A stretch of 64,000 nt of DNA, from NCBI RefSeq assembly GCF_014235875.1, contig NZ_JACJUK010000005.1, positions 62,001 to 126,000 on the forward strand, in the 5' to 3' direction. The translations under genes were made by a program, and so were the position numbers. Positions 8,399 to 19,205 of the stretch are shown one piece after another. The notes under the pieces are model-generated. The model made no database searches, had not been told where the DNA came from, and saw only the letters and a list, made by a program, of their open reading frames with translations. This stretch comes from Croceivirga lutea. GTDB lineage: Bacteria; Bacteroidota; Bacteroidia; Flavobacteriales; Flavobacteriaceae. How positions within the stretch are numbered: position 1 is the stretch's first letter; each line of letters opens with the position of its first letter.

Positions 8399-8854
8399 TC
8401 ATGAAAGTTTTTGTTTAACAATCGTTGATATGGTTTTTCCATCAGCTTGACCAGCCAATTCTTTAGAAACTATACCCATAACCTTGCCCATATCTTGCAT
8501 ACCGGTTACACCTAAAGCATCAATAGTTTGTACCACAACTTTTTCAATTTCTTCTTCGGTTAATTGCTCTGGTAAAAACTTTTCTATAACCGCAATCTGA
8601 GCCAATTCTGGCTCCGCTAAATCTGCTCTTCCCTGTTCTTGAAATATGGCAGCACTATCTTTACGTTGTTTTACTAATTTTTGAACGAGTTTAATTTCAT
8701 CTTCTTCAGATAACTCACCTTCTGCACCTTTATCAGTTTTTGCTAATAAAATTGCTGATTTTATGGCACGTAACGATTCTAAAGCCACACTATTTTTAGC
8801 TTTCATTGCGGCTTTCATTTCTTCCATCACCTTGGCTTGCAGACTCATTTTCAT
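8399..8854 (-). CDS. GatB/YqeY domain protein
   Basis: 151 residues, the full length of stand-alone YqeY proteins. The fold is related to the C-terminal tRNA-binding domain of GatB, the amidotransferase subunit; the role of the free-standing form is not established. Visible hallmarks: LQAKVMEEMKAAMKAKNSVALESLRAIKSAI (in the first 35 residues), KLVKQRKDSA, the IEKFLPEQLTEEEIE turn and the C-terminal MGKVMGIVSKELAGQADGK. Start at 8854; an in-frame ATG two codons later is also possible. Placed between the ftsZ terminator and tRNA-Arg, a frequent arrangement in Bacteroidota. Confidence 0.92.
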   Translation of the reverse strand: MKMSLQAKVMEEMKAAMKAKNSVALESLRAIKSAILLAKTDKGAEGELSEEDEIKLVQKLVKQRKDSAAIFQEQGRADLAEPELAQIAVIEKFLPEQLTEEEIEKVVVQTIDALGVTGMQDMGKVMGIVSKELAGQADGKTISTIVKQKLS

Positions 8855-8883
8855 ATATTTTAAGGCTGCGAAGATAAAAAATA

Positions 8884-8914
8884 AAACCCGAAAGCATTAG
8901 ATGCTTTCGGGTTT
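8884..8914 (-). terminator. Terminator of the dcw cluster behind ftsZ
   Basis: AAACCCGAAAGCAT and ATGCTTTCGGGTTT form a 14-bp stem with a 3-base loop; T-rich sequence follows on the minus strand. It lies about 40 bases after the ftsZ stop. Confidence 0.9.
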
Positions 8915-8952
8915 ACCCTTTAGTATAATAATTATGAAAATGTTCTTTCTTA

Positions 8953-10920
8953 TTAATCTACATTATCATGTAGAAAAGAGTTGTTAGATCGTAGTTGAAT
9001 TTCATCATTACTATCTTCACTTAAGCTAGTTCTAGACACCTTGCCTTCTCTAGAACCTTCTTCTAAATTCACACCTTGTCTTTTGTAAGCGGGTTGCTTT
9101 TCAATTTCATCAATACTGTTCACGTTATTTTTGAACTTGTAGTTGAAATCTTTTAATTTTTTTCTTCGTTCATCAGCACGTTCTTTAAGCATTTCGCTTA
9201 TTGGACTATTCATTGGATCTATTTCTCCGCTTGTATTTTCATCTCCTAAAGATGAGGCTTTTGGTTGAACTGTTTTCTTTTCAAAAACCAATTCATCTTC
9301 TAATAAAACAGGATCATGCGTTTCTGCGACTGATTTTGCACCAGTCAACTTTTGCTCAAGTTCCATATATTCTTGAAGGTCGTAACGTTTTTCACCTTGT
9401 TTTTCATATTCTAAAACTGGTGCTACCTCAATAAACTCATTGACCTCCATATCTTTTATATCATCAGTTAAGTCAAAAGTTACAGTGTTTGGTTTTTCGC
9501 TTTCAACTTCATTTAATGGCATATCAAAGCTTAATGTAATTTGCTCTTCTGACTTTTCTATTGGAGATAGTATTTCTGCATCTTTAACTTCAATATTAAA
9601 AATGTCTTTACTTTCTATAATAATAAAATCGTCTTCTTTGACTGGCTTTACATCAATTTTTTCTTCAACTGTTTTAGTTTGCACGGCAACTTCTTCGTAA
9701 TTCACAAAAAAGTTTCTGATATAATCAGTAGTTGGAATTAAATCTGACTGTTTTTGAGGTGATTCTTTTGGTTCCTCTAATTGATGTTTAATCACTGGTT
9801 CATCTTGCAGCGGCTGATTAATATCAAACTTTTTAATTTGAGTTTCTGCGCCACTTAAATCATGAACAGCTCTTTGTTCATCTTCAAGGGTGTGTATTAT
9901 TTTTTTTGATTCAGTATTAACAATATCATCTTGTTGGTCTACATTAAAACCCGTAGCAATTACAGTAACCGCTACTGCATCTCCAAGGTTTTCATCTTCA
10001 CCAACCCCCATAATAATATTGGCACTATGACCAGCCTCTATTTGAATATGGTCATTTATTTCACCAATTTCATCGATGGTAATTTCTTCTGTACCAGAAA
10101 CAATTAATAACAATACGTTCTTAGCTCCCGTAATCTTATTATCATTTAATAATGGTGAGTCTAGGGCTTTCATAATTGCTTCGTTTGCTCTGGAAGAACC
10201 TGAAGCTTGTGCAGAACCCATTATAGCTGTACCGCTATTAGACAGTACCGTTTTGGCGTCTCTAAGGTCAATATTTTGTGTGTAGTGGTGAGTAATTACT
10301 TCCGCTATTCCACGTGCGGCAGTTGCTAAAACTTCATCTGCCTTAGAAAAGCCTGCTTTAAACCCTAAATTACCGTATACCTCTCTAAGCTTATTATTAT
10401 TAATAACAATTAATGAGTCTACATTAGCACGTAATTTCTCAATACCCAACTGAGCTTGTTTACAACGCATTGAACCCTCAAATTGAAATGGCGTTGTTAC
10501 AATACCTACAGTTAAAATATCCATATCTCTTGCTACTTTAGCAATAACAGGCGCAGCTCCGGTACCTGTTCCACCACCCATGCCGGCGGTTATAAATGCC
10601 ATTTTAGTTGAAGACTCAAGCATGCCCTTTATATCTTCCATACTTTCAATAGCCGCTTGTTCACCAACATCCGGATTTGCACCGGCACCCAAACCTTCTG
10701 TAAGTGAAACACCTAATTGAATTTTATTGGGCACTTGACTATTTTGTAAAGCTTGAGAATCAGTGTTACATACCACAAAATCAACGCCAACAATACCGGC
10801 TTGAAACATGTAGTTGATGGCATTACTACCGCCACCGCCAACACCAATAACTTTGATTACGTTGCTCTTGTTTTTAGGAAGGTCAAATGCAATGTTATCT
10901 AGTTCGTTACTCTTACTCAT
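8953..10920 (-). CDS. ftsZ: Cell division GTPase FtsZ
   Basis: 655 residues, longer than most FtsZ because of an extended acidic C-terminal linker (about 330-635), normal in Bacteroidota. FtsZ polymerises at midcell and recruits the divisome. The tubulin-like core (about 15-325) has VIGVGGGGSNAINYM, the tubulin signature GMGGGTGTGAAPVIA, and the T7 loop region NIDLRDAKTVLSNSG. The extreme C terminus LRSNNSFLHDNVD is probably the short peptide binding FtsA. Last gene of the dcw cluster, 32 bases after ftsA, followed by a strong terminator. The linker is rich in Glu, Asp and Lys and its sequence is expected to vary. Confidence 0.98.
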   Translation of the reverse strand: MSKSNELDNIAFDLPKNKSNVIKVIGVGGGGSNAINYMFQAGIVGVDFVVCNTDSQALQNSQVPNKIQLGVSLTEGLGAGANPDVGEQAAIESMEDIKGMLESSTKMAFITAGMGGGTGTGAAPVIAKVARDMDILTVGIVTTPFQFEGSMRCKQAQLGIEKLRANVDSLIVINNNKLREVYGNLGFKAGFSKADEVLATAARGIAEVITHHYTQNIDLRDAKTVLSNSGTAIMGSAQASGSSRANEAIMKALDSPLLNDNKITGAKNVLLLIVSGTEEITIDEIGEINDHIQIEAGHSANIIMGVGEDENLGDAVAVTVIATGFNVDQQDDIVNTESKKIIHTLEDEQRAVHDLSGAETQIKKFDINQPLQDEPVIKHQLEEPKESPQKQSDLIPTTDYIRNFFVNYEEVAVQTKTVEEKIDVKPVKEDDFIIIESKDIFNIEVKDAEILSPIEKSEEQITLSFDMPLNEVESEKPNTVTFDLTDDIKDMEVNEFIEVAPVLEYEKQGEKRYDLQEYMELEQKLTGAKSVAETHDPVLLEDELVFEKKTVQPKASSLGDENTSGEIDPMNSPISEMLKERADERRKKLKDFNYKFKNNVNSIDEIEKQPAYKRQGVNLEEGSREGKVSRTSLSEDSNDEIQLRSNNSFLHDNVD

Positions 10921-10952
10921 AATTTTTTCTTTTGTAGGGTTCTATGCTTTAT

Positions 10953-12278
10953 TTACTCTGCGTTATCTAAAAATTCTTTTAGTTTTTCTGACCATTTGTC
11001 AAAAATTGACTTACGTTGCCCAAATCGTACGTCAGCTTTCTGCGTAGCCTCTTCACCTGCCACTACCTTTTCTGGCTCAGTATCTTCTATAATTTGTTCT
11101 GGCTGGGTCTTTTTATGTTCCGTTTCAATTGATTTCATAAGCAAGCCAATAGCGGTTGCATACACCGGGCTCGCTATATCGTCATCTGTGTCACCTGCTA
11201 AATGCTCGTTTGGATAACCAATACGCGTATCCATTCCAGTGATGTATTCTACCAATTGTTTTAAATGCTTTAATTGGCTACCACCACCAGTTAATACAAT
11301 ACCTGCAATTAGTTTCTTCTTTTGTTCCTCGTGACCGTAATTTTTGATTTCTACATACACCTGTTCAATTATTTCAACAACACGGGCATGTATTATTTTA
11401 GCTAGGTTTTTAAGGGTAATTTCTTTTGGTTCTCTACCTCTTAGTCCAGGAATAGAGACAATCTCATTGTCTTTATTTTCTCCAGGCCATGCGGAACCAA
11501 ATTTAATTTTGAGTAGTTCGGCTTGTTTTTCAATTATCGAACAACCTTCTTTAATGTCTTCTGTAATTACATTACCACCAAATGGAATAACGGCGGTATG
11601 GCGAATAATACCATCTTTAAAAATTGCTAAATCTGTTGTACCACCACCTATATCTATAAGGGCTACACCTGCTTCTTTTTCTTCTTGGCTCAATACTGCA
11701 TCAGCAGATGCTAAAGGTTCTAGGGTGATATTACCCATTTGTAGACCGGCACTTTTTATGCATCTACCAATATTTTTAATAGAAGATACTTGCCCAACCA
11801 CTACATGAAAATTGGCTTCTAAACGGCCACCATACATTCCCATTGGGTGTTTAATTTCTGCTTGACCATCTACACGATATTCTTGCGGTAGCACATGTAT
11901 AATTTCTTCACCAGGTAACATAACCAACTTGTACACCTGGTTACATAGCTTATCTAAATCATTATCATTGATAACCTCCTCGGCATCTGCACGTGTTATA
12001 TAATCGCTATGTTGAAGGCTTCTGATATGTTGACCGGCAATACCAACAACAACAGAACCTATTTTTAAACCAGCATCTAATTCTGCTTGCTCAACCGCAA
12101 TCTGAATAGATTCTATAGTTTGCGTAATATTATTTACTACACCACGGTGAACTCCAAGGCTTTTGCTTTTACCCATGCCAAGAATCTCAATTTTACCGTA
12201 TTCGTTTTCTTGACCAATGATGGCCACTATTTTAGTGGTACCTATATCTAGTCCTACTGAATATTTTGCCTGTTCCAT
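10953..12278 (-). CDS. ftsA: Cell division protein FtsA
   Basis: 441 residues from the ATG at 12276-12278. Actin-like ATPase that tethers FtsZ to the membrane. Motifs: YSVGLDIGTTKIVAIIG (phosphate 1), the SHS2/1C insertion (about 85-170), ALIDIGGGTTDLAIF (phosphate 2) and GIVLTGGGSQLKHL (adenosine). The C terminus SIFDKWSEKLKEFLDNAE is a probable amphipathic membrane-targeting helix. A longer reading from a TTG at 12296 would overlap ftsQ; the ATG one base beyond the ftsQ stop is the more natural start. Between ftsQ and ftsZ, in the canonical order. Confidence 0.96.
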   Translation of the reverse strand: MEQAKYSVGLDIGTTKIVAIIGQENEYGKIEILGMGKSKSLGVHRGVVNNITQTIESIQIAVEQAELDAGLKIGSVVVGIAGQHIRSLQHSDYITRADAEEVINDNDLDKLCNQVYKLVMLPGEEIIHVLPQEYRVDGQAEIKHPMGMYGGRLEANFHVVVGQVSSIKNIGRCIKSAGLQMGNITLEPLASADAVLSQEEKEAGVALIDIGGGTTDLAIFKDGIIRHTAVIPFGGNVITEDIKEGCSIIEKQAELLKIKFGSAWPGENKDNEIVSIPGLRGREPKEITLKNLAKIIHARVVEIIEQVYVEIKNYGHEEQKKKLIAGIVLTGGGSQLKHLKQLVEYITGMDTRIGYPNEHLAGDTDDDIASPVYATAIGLLMKSIETEHKKTQPEQIIEDTEPEKVVAGEEATQKADVRFGQRKSIFDKWSEKLKEFLDNAE

Positions 12279-12280
12279 AC

Positions 12281-13000
12281 TTATTTTTTTGTGCAAACCA
12301 CTTGGTTATCAAATTCTAAACTAACTGTTGTATACTGTGTTAAGGTTTTGTCTTTTTTTGCTTTTAGATAAAAGGCCATGAAATTTTTAAATTTTTGATT
12401 TAAATCTTCCACGCCACCTAAGCGCAATTCAAAAGCATCTACTCGTAATTTCAACAAGTAGCTTCCTATATCTTCAATATGAATGCCTACTACATTTTTT
12501 CGTAGAAAATCATCTTGATTTATATACTCCAATATTTCATAACAGTCTTTAAGCGCTTCACCAGAAACTTTACCCGTTATTAACGGTACCCTAGCTGAAT
12601 GAAATTTTGACAAAGGCATTTGTTTGCCTGAATCATCCAGATAAAAACTAGACCCAACTTCAATTCTAGCAATTGGTTTTTTTAGTTCAATTTCTGAGAT
12701 AAGCTCCCCATTTACAGTTAGGTAGACTTGAGCTTGCTTAACCATAGCGTTGGTTTCTATAACCTCCTCTATAGTATTCAAAACTATTGCATCTCTAGAC
12801 TGGTTTTTTACGCTTCCATGATTTTGTATTAACATTTTATTAACCGCGTCTTCGGTTAAATACAAGTTGTTGTCACCCAAAAACTTAATCTCAATATCTT
12901 CGATTTCTTTTTTCGCTGATCTATAGTTCGAAAAACCGTACAGACCTACAATTATGAACGCAAGCACAATTACCTTTAGGGGTGTCCAATTAATTTTCAT
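12281..13000 (-). CDS. ftsQ: Cell division protein FtsQ
   Basis: 239 residues. Bitopic inner-membrane divisome protein linking early and late division proteins. One N-terminal membrane segment (LKVIVLAFIIVGLYGFSNY, about 8-26) is followed by a periplasmic region with a POTRA-like part (about 35-110) and the FtsQ/DivIB domain. Sequence conservation of this family is low in Bacteroidota, so position between murC and ftsA supports the call strongly. It overlaps the end of murC by 11 bases. Confidence 0.9.
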   Translation of the reverse strand: MKINWTPLKVIVLAFIIVGLYGFSNYRSAKKEIEDIEIKFLGDNNLYLTEDAVNKMLIQNHGSVKNQSRDAIVLNTIEEVIETNAMVKQAQVYLTVNGELISEIELKKPIARIEVGSSFYLDDSGKQMPLSKFHSARVPLITGKVSGEALKDCYEILEYINQDDFLRKNVVGIHIEDIGSYLLKLRVDAFELRLGGVEDLNQKFKNFMAFYLKAKKDKTLTQYTTVSLEFDNQVVCTKK

Positions 13001-14342
13001 AAGTCAATTGTTTTGTGAGTTTTACAATCTCTTGACCAATATCACCGGCACCTAGCATTGCATAAACTCCAGTTCTGTTTGCATTTATTTCATTGAATAA
13101 TTCTTCTTTTGATACCAACTTTTTATCGCTTTTTGAAATTTTACCTAGCAACCATTCAGAAGTAATACCAGAAATTGGTTCCTCTCTAGCGGGATAAATA
13201 TCTAAAAGTCTAACAGTGTCAAAAGCAGAAAGCGAAGCGGCAAATTCATCTGCAAAATCTCTTGTACGTGAAAATAGATGTGGTTGAAAAATTACATTTA
13301 ATTTTAAGCTCGGATGCACATCTGTTAAAGCCTGATAAACAGCATTTATTTCTGTTGGATGATGCGCATAATCATCTATTAGCACAAAATTTTCCTCTTT
13401 AATACGATAAGAAAATCTACGCTGCACACCTTTAAAACTTTCTAAACCTTCAACAAGGCGGTCAATCGGGGTTTTGGTTTCAACCGCCATTGTAAAAGCT
13501 GCAAGAGCATTTAGCAAATTATGTTCACCTGGTTTATTAAATTTTACATTTTCAATAAGTTGCTTAGGCGTTTTTATATCAAACACATAAGAACCATTTT
13601 CTACACGTTTATTTTTAATGGAATAGTCAGAATTATCTTCAATACCATAGGTAATCCCTTTTATAGGAAGTCCATTACGCACAATTAGGTTACCTGCTTC
13701 TTCAATTTTATTAGCAAACTCATGAAACGAAGCAATTAATTCGCTATGCGAACCATAAATATCTAGATGATCAGCATCCATGGAAGTAATGCATGCTATG
13801 TTAGGGGATAGCTTTAAAAATGACCTATCAAATTCATCAGCTTCGACAACAGAAACTTCGTCACCCCTAAATACATAGTTACTATTAAAATCTTCAGAAA
13901 TACCTCCTAAAAAGGCCGTGATGGGAATATTAGCTGTAGCTAATAAATGGGCCAAAATAGAAGACGTTGTTGTTTTACCATGAGTACCTGCAACCGCATA
14001 GCAAAAAGTGTCTTGAGTGATTAGCCCTAAAACTTCTGACCTTTTTTTAACTACAAAATTGTTATCTAAAAAGTAGTTTAGTTCACTATGGTTTTTAGGA
14101 ACAGCGGGTGTATACACCACAAGCGTATCTTCTGATGACTTAAATTCATCTGGAATAAATTCAACAGTATCAGCAAAATGAATATTAACACCTATTTTTT
14201 TTAAGTCATTGGTAAGGGGTGTAGCAGTCTTATCATAACCCGCTACTTTCTTATGTATTTCTACAAAATAACGGGCAAGTGCAGACATGCCAATACCCCC
14301 GACACCAATAAAATAGACACTATTAAACTTTGCTAAATTCAA
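12990..14342 (-). CDS. murC: UDP-N-acetylmuramate-L-alanine ligase
   Basis: 450 residues. Adds L-alanine to UDP-MurNAc, the first step of peptide stem synthesis. The N-terminal Rossmann motif YFIGVGGIGMSALARYF, ATP loop AGTHGKTTTSSILAHLL (about 115) and DDYAHHPTEI (about 325) are all present. The first codon appears to be TTG at 14340-14342: no ATG occurs upstream in frame before a stop, and the next Met lies inside the glycine-rich loop. The conserved MNLxK-type beginning seen in relatives supports the TTG. Five bases separate it from murG; it overlaps ftsQ. Confidence 0.96.
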   Translation of the reverse strand: MNLAKFNSVYFIGVGGIGMSALARYFVEIHKKVAGYDKTATPLTNDLKKIGVNIHFADTVEFIPDEFKSSEDTLVVYTPAVPKNHSELNYFLDNNFVVKKRSEVLGLITQDTFCYAVAGTHGKTTTSSILAHLLATANIPITAFLGGISEDFNSNYVFRGDEVSVVEADEFDRSFLKLSPNIACITSMDADHLDIYGSHSELIASFHEFANKIEEAGNLIVRNGLPIKGITYGIEDNSDYSIKNKRVENGSYVFDIKTPKQLIENVKFNKPGEHNLLNALAAFTMAVETKTPIDRLVEGLESFKGVQRRFSYRIKEENFVLIDDYAHHPTEINAVYQALTDVHPSLKLNVIFQPHLFSRTRDFADEFAASLSAFDTVRLLDIYPAREEPISGITSEWLLGKISKSDKKLVSKEELFNEINANRTGVYAMLGAGDIGQEIVKLTKQLTYEN

Positions 14343-14347
14343 ACTAA

Positions 14348-15436
14348 TTACGCTATTATTTTTTCAATTTCATCTACGATATGAGCGGTTGCCATAGGCA
14401 ACGCCAAATCTTTAATATTCTCTTTTAATTTTTCTTGTTTTTCGGTTGATTGCACTAAATCTTCAAAGGTTGTTTTAAACAAGGCCTCCAAATCATTTTC
14501 TTTAAGCATAAGGGCAGCATTTTTTTCAACTAAAGCTTCTGCATTTTTTGTTTGATGGTCTTCTGCCACATTTGGCGATGGTATAAACAATGTTGGCTTA
14601 CCCACAATACATAATTCTGAAACAGAGCCCGCACCTGCTCTAGATATAATAAAGTCCGCTGCCGAGTACGCATAGTCCATTCTATTTAAAAAGGCAACAA
14701 CCTTTACATCAGTAGCATTGTAATTTTTATACTCTTCATAGTAAAGCTTACCGCACTGCCATAAAACTTGTAGCCCTAAGGACTTAAAAAAGGGTAGTTC
14801 TTTTTCTATGAGCTGATTTACTCTTCTTGCACCAAGACTACCACCTAAAACTAATAAGATTGGTTGTTTTGAAGACAATTGAAATTGTGAGGCTGCAGAT
14901 TCTTTATCCACTTGGGTTTCGTAAATATCTGTTCTTACAGGATTACCTGTTAATAGCACCTTATCACTAGGAAAAAACTTTTCCATTCCTTCATAGGCTA
15001 CAAAAATCTTTTCAGCTTTTGCCGCTGATAGTTTGTTGGTGATACCTGCAAAAGAATTCTGTTCTTGCAGAACGTAAGGCACTTTCGACCAAGCAGCAGC
15101 TTTCATAGTGGGCCCACTTGCAAACCCACCCGTACCGATAGCTACATCTGGTTTAAATTGTTTTAGTATACTACGTGCCTTAATCAAACTATGAACTAAT
15201 TTTATGGGAAACAATACGTTTCTCAATGTTAATTTTCGTTGTAAACCACTTATCCACAAGCCCTTTATTTTATATCCTGCTTGGGGTACTTTCTCCATTT
15301 CCATTTTATCTTTTGCTCCAACAAACAAGAACTCCGCATTTTTATGACGCTTTTTTAGTTCATTTGCTATAGCAACCGCCGGATAAATATGCCCTCCTGT
15401 GCCTCCTCCAGATATAATGAATCTATAATTGCGCAC
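14348..15436 (-). CDS. murG: UDP-GlcNAc:lipid I N-acetylglucosaminyltransferase
   Basis: 362 residues. Converts lipid I to lipid II at the inner face of the membrane. Family motifs: [19 protein letters not shown] at the N terminus, [27 protein letters not shown] (start of the second GT-B domain) and [21 protein letters not shown] with the donor-binding Glu. The first codon is GTG at 15434-15436; the gene overlaps the end of ftsW by 14 bases, suggesting tight coupling. Confidence 0.97.
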   Translation of the reverse strand: MRNYRFIISGGGTGGHIYPAVAIANELKKRHKNAEFLFVGAKDKMEMEKVPQAGYKIKGLWISGLQRKLTLRNVLFPIKLVHSLIKARSILKQFKPDVAIGTGGFASGPTMKAAAWSKVPYVLQEQNSFAGITNKLSAAKAEKIFVAYEGMEKFFPSDKVLLTGNPVRTDIYETQVDKESAASQFQLSSKQPILLVLGGSLGARRVNQLIEKELPFFKSLGLQVLWQCGKLYYEEYKNYNATDVKVVAFLNRMDYAYSAADFIISRAGAGSVSELCIVGKPTLFIPSPNVAEDHQTKNAEALVEKNAALMLKENDLEALFKTTFEDLVQSTEKQEKLKENIKDLALPMATAHIVDEIEKIIA

Positions 15437-16634
15437 TTAATACTTCTAAAGGGTTACTATCATCTATTTTAGCCTCTGGTTGTTCTTCTTCTTCTTTTTT
15501 CTCACTAGCACTCAGAATAATTCCGATAGCCATACATGTCATCCAAATAGAAGTACCCCCTTTGCTTATAAAAGGTAATGGTTGGCCCGTTGTTGGAAAA
15601 AGTCCAACAGCTACAGCCATATGTACCAATGCTTGAAAAACAATTGGTAAGCCCACACCTATTACTAACAATTTTGAAAAAATCGATTTTGTAGAATTTG
15701 CTATGACCAAAATTCTAAACAATAAAAGCAGGTAAAAGAAAAGCAGTGCAAAACCACCTATTAAACCATACTCCTCTATAATTACTGCAAATATGAAATC
15801 TGACTCACTTTCTGGTAACAAGTTTTTCATTACACTTTTACCCGCACCTTTACCTATAATTCCACCCTCAGCTATAGCCATTTTGGCCTTATCAAGCTGC
15901 GATATATCTGCTGTATTTATCTCTTCTGCCGGATTAATAAATTTTTCAATACGGCCTTTCCATGTTAATGCACGTGAAAACGGAATAGCATCAGAAGGCA
16001 TTTTTAGTAACGTAAAAAAGAACATTCCGCCAATAAGCAAACCTGTACCTACTATTCGAAGCAAATATTTTAAAGGATAACCGCCTAAAAAGCATAGCAA
16101 AAATGCCATGAATCCTACTATGAATGCCGTTGAAAAGTTAGCCGGTAATATCAACCCCACAACCAAAGCAATTGGCAACCAAAGCGGCAAAATACTCTCA
16201 GCAAACGTTATTTTTTTATCCTTGATTTTACTTAAGTATCTCGCAATCCAAACCATTAAAACTACTGAAGCAAGTGTAGAGGTTTGAAAACGTATACCCA
16301 CAAAGGGTATAGGAATCCAACGATTAGCTTCAACACCACCAATTTCTGTCTTAACTGTTAGCGTATAGGCTAATAACAGCAATACAATAGGCAGCGCAAT
16401 TAACGAAAGACCTTTAAAATAATGGGTTGGAACTCTATGCACCGTATAAACAATGGCAAAACCCAAAACCCATAACATAGCATGTTTAAACATTTGTACA
16501 CCAAACGAACCTCCGTCAGAAAAAACAATTTTAGTTATAGCGCTATATACTGGTAAAAATGAAAATACAGCCATTAGGGCCAGTATGCCCCAAACAGCTT
16601 TATCTCCTCTTAAGCCTTTGACCAGTTTATACAT
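15423..16634 (-). CDS. ftsW: Lipid II polymerase of the division machinery, FtsW
   Basis: 403 residues of the SEDS family. A polytopic membrane glycosyltransferase that polymerises lipid II with its partner PBP (FtsI here). About nine to ten hydrophobic segments are visible, plus the SEDS periplasmic region with [13 protein letters not shown] and the C-terminal [19 protein letters not shown] motif. A short charged, Glu-rich cytoplasmic tail follows. Located between murD and murG, which together with ftsI upstream supports FtsW over RodA. Confidence 0.95.
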   Translation of the reverse strand: MYKLVKGLRGDKAVWGILALMAVFSFLPVYSAITKIVFSDGGSFGVQMFKHAMLWVLGFAIVYTVHRVPTHYFKGLSLIALPIVLLLLAYTLTVKTEIGGVEANRWIPIPFVGIRFQTSTLASVVLMVWIARYLSKIKDKKITFAESILPLWLPIALVVGLILPANFSTAFIVGFMAFLLCFLGGYPLKYLLRIVGTGLLIGGMFFFTLLKMPSDAIPFSRALTWKGRIEKFINPAEEINTADISQLDKAKMAIAEGGIIGKGAGKSVMKNLLPESESDFIFAVIIEEYGLIGGFALLFFYLLLLFRILVIANSTKSIFSKLLVIGVGLPIVFQALVHMAVAVGLFPTTGQPLPFISKGGTSIWMTCMAIGIILSASEKKEEEEQPEAKIDDSNPLEVLSAQL

Positions 16635-16638
16635 TTAT

Positions 16639-17973
16639 TTATAATTTTCTAATTGCAGCTTTAAATTGATTTCCTCTATCCTCGTAGTTTTCAAATAAAT
16701 CGAAACTTGCACAAGCCGGAGATAATAAAACAGTATCTCCTCGTTCAGAGATTTTATATGCCATACCAACAGCTTCATTCATAGAAGAGGCTTCCACAAT
16801 AAAGTCAATTACATTTCCAAAAGTTTCTTTCAGTTTTGTATTATCTACACCCAAACATATGATTGCTTTAACCTTTTCTCTAACCATTGGCATTAATGAG
16901 GTATAATCATTACCCTTATCAACCCCACCTACAATCCAAACAATTGGCTTTTGCATACCATCTAAAGCAAAATAGGTGGCATTAACATTGGTAGCTTTTG
17001 AATCGTTTATGTACTGCACATGGTTAATTCGCAACACTTTTTCTAAACGGTGTGGCGCCCCTTGAAAAGACTGGATACTCTGACGAATTGTCTCTTTTCT
17101 TACTCTCACTAACATCGCTGCCATACTAGCAGCCATAGCATTCTTTACATTGTGCTGCCCTTCTAAAGGCAAAATATCTGTACTCATTTCAAAGGTTTTA
17201 GGTTGTAGTTTTATTTTAATTGTTTGGTTCTCTAACCAAGCTCCGTATTCTTGTTTTTTAGTCAATGAAAACGGAACTAATTTTGATTGAATAGGATGTC
17301 TAGCTAACCAACTTGTTATCACTTCATCATCAGCATCATAAATCAGGTAATCATTCTCATCTTGATTAAGTGCGATTCTGAACTTAGAAGCGATGTAGTT
17401 TTCAAACTTATACTCGTAACGATCTAAATGATCCGGTGTAATGTTTGTTAGCACCGCAACTTTTGGTTTAAAATCTTTTATCCCATCTAACTGAAAGCTG
17501 CTGATTTCTAACACGTAGTGAGACAACTCATTTTCAGCCACCATTCTAGCATAGCTGTCACCTATATTACCTGCCATACCTACATTAAGCTCTTCTGACT
17601 GCAACAAATGATTGGTTAACATTGTTGTAGTTGTTTTACCGTTGCTACCAGTTATTCCTATTATAGTGGCATCTGTAAATTTTGAAGCAAACTCAATCTC
17701 TGAGATAACTTTAATATTGTTTTCCTTCAGTTGTTTTACCAATGGAACTTTGTCTGGTATACCAGGACTCTTCATTACTACATCAGCATCTAAAATTTTA
17801 GCTACCGTATGTTGGTTTTCTTCCCATTCAATTTCAAAATGTTCAAGAACGTTTTTATATTCTTTTTGAATTTTGCCTTTATCAGAGACAAAAACTTCAT
17901 ATCCTTTTTTTAATCCTAAAATGGCTGTACCTACTCCACTCTCTCCTGCACCAAGAACCACCAGTTTTTTCAT
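16639..17973 (-). CDS. murD: UDP-N-acetylmuramoylalanine-D-glutamate ligase
   Basis: 444 residues from the ATG at 17971-17973. Adds D-glutamate to the peptidoglycan precursor. Motifs: KKLVVLGAGESGVGTAILG at the start, GITGSNGKTTTTMLTNHLL (ATP loop), NITPDHLDRY, and YINDSKATNVNATYFAL, plus LLSPACASFDLFENYEDRG near the C terminus. A longer reading from TTG at 17997 would run into mraY; the ATG lies 1 base beyond the mraY stop and fits the normal MurD beginning. Confidence 0.96.
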   Translation of the reverse strand: MKKLVVLGAGESGVGTAILGLKKGYEVFVSDKGKIQKEYKNVLEHFEIEWEENQHTVAKILDADVVMKSPGIPDKVPLVKQLKENNIKVISEIEFASKFTDATIIGITGSNGKTTTTMLTNHLLQSEELNVGMAGNIGDSYARMVAENELSHYVLEISSFQLDGIKDFKPKVAVLTNITPDHLDRYEYKFENYIASKFRIALNQDENDYLIYDADDEVITSWLARHPIQSKLVPFSLTKKQEYGAWLENQTIKIKLQPKTFEMSTDILPLEGQHNVKNAMAASMAAMLVRVRKETIRQSIQSFQGAPHRLEKVLRINHVQYINDSKATNVNATYFALDGMQKPIVWIVGGVDKGNDYTSLMPMVREKVKAIICLGVDNTKLKETFGNVIDFIVEASSMNEAVGMAYKISERGDTVLLSPACASFDLFENYEDRGNQFKAAIRKL

Positions 17974-17974
17974 C

Positions 17975-19195
17975 CTATCGTATTTTAAGCGTAACAATGC
18001 TTACAATTGCCAATAAGATTCCTATAATCCAAAATCGGGTTACGATTTTACTTTCGTGATATAATTTTTTCTGATAATGATGATGTAAAGGAGCCATTAA
18101 AAAAATGCGTTTACCCTCACCGTATTTTTTCTTGGTATGTTTGAAATACCCTACCTGAAGCATAACCGATAAGCTCTCTGCGAAGAAGATTCCGCAAAGC
18201 ACAGGTATTAGTAATTCTTTTCTAACAATAATTGCTATTACGGCAATTATTCCACCTATTGTTAAACTACCTGTATCACCCATAAACACTTGAGCAGGAA
18301 AGGTGTTATACCACAAAAATCCTATAAGAGCTCCAATAAATGCACCTATAAAAATTACCAACTCACCAACTCTTGGTATGTAAAAAATATCGAGGTACGA
18401 TGAAAACTGAATATTACCCGAAACCCAGGCAAATATGGCTAAGGTTACTGCTATAATTGCTGATGAACCCGCCGCCAAACCATCTATACCATCAGTAAGA
18501 TTAGCACCATTAGATACTGCTGTTACAATAAGAATCACCACCGGTATAAAGATTAGCCATGCATAGGATTCTAAACCTTCACCCATCCAAGAAATAAAGT
18601 CAGCATAATCAAGCTCATTATCCTTAAAAAATGGCATATTGGTTCGTACTGCCTTAACTTCTTCACCAAATACTTTTTCAACTTTAAATTCTTGGGTTAT
18701 GGTTGTAGCATCTTTTTCTTTGATAGTTACCTGTGGATGAAAATAGAGTACGGTACCCACGATTAAGCCAAGAACAACCTGACCCATTACTTTAAACTTA
18801 CCTTTTAACCCCTGCTTGTCTTTTTTAAAAATTTTAATGTAATCATCTATAAAACCAATGGTTCCCATCCAAACCGTAGTTATGATTAAGAGAATAACAT
18901 AGATATTAGTTAAGTTCCCAAACAGTAAAACAGGAATTAAGGTTGACATTATTATGATGATACCACCCATGGTTGGGGTTCCCGCTTTTTGCTTTTGCCC
19001 TTCTAAGCCTAAGTCTCTAACGGTCTCACCTATCTGCTTTTTCTGAAGGAATAAAATGATTCTTTTACCATAAACCATTGCAATAAGCAATGATAAAATC
19101 ACAGCCATACCTGCTCTAAAAGTTAAAAACCTAAAAAGCGATGCCCCCGGTAATTGGTAAACTTCCTCTAAGTATTCAAACAAATGATATAGCAT
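17975..19195 (-). CDS. mraY: Phospho-MurNAc-pentapeptide translocase
   Basis: 406 residues, longer than the roughly 360 of E. coli because of an insertion around residues 140-200, usual in Bacteroidota. Transfers phospho-MurNAc-pentapeptide to undecaprenyl phosphate, making lipid I. About ten membrane segments. Motifs: [11 protein letters not shown], the Asp pair in [40 protein letters not shown] and [11 protein letters not shown] with its conserved histidines. Ten bases separate it from murE; murF, which often lies between these genes in other phyla, is absent. Confidence 0.97.
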   Translation of the reverse strand: MLYHLFEYLEEVYQLPGASLFRFLTFRAGMAVILSLLIAMVYGKRIILFLQKKQIGETVRDLGLEGQKQKAGTPTMGGIIIIMSTLIPVLLFGNLTNIYVILLIITTVWMGTIGFIDDYIKIFKKDKQGLKGKFKVMGQVVLGLIVGTVLYFHPQVTIKEKDATTITQEFKVEKVFGEEVKAVRTNMPFFKDNELDYADFISWMGEGLESYAWLIFIPVVILIVTAVSNGANLTDGIDGLAAGSSAIIAVTLAIFAWVSGNIQFSSYLDIFYIPRVGELVIFIGAFIGALIGFLWYNTFPAQVFMGDTGSLTIGGIIAVIAIIVRKELLIPVLCGIFFAESLSVMLQVGYFKHTKKKYGEGKRIFLMAPLHHHYQKKLYHESKIVTRFWIIGILLAIVSIVTLKIR

Positions 19196-19205
19196 GGTTG
19201 GTTGG

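Noticed and set aside
11344-11808. Plus-strand ORF of 154 codons opposite ftsA
   Set aside because: Antisense shadow of ftsA, Ser/Pro/Ile-rich without any family motif.
10953-12296. Longer TTG-initiated versions of ftsA, murD, rsgA, aroG/CM and metH N-part
   Set aside because: Each extension lies in the preceding gene or leader and is absent from the family's usual N terminus; an ATG at the normal place is available.
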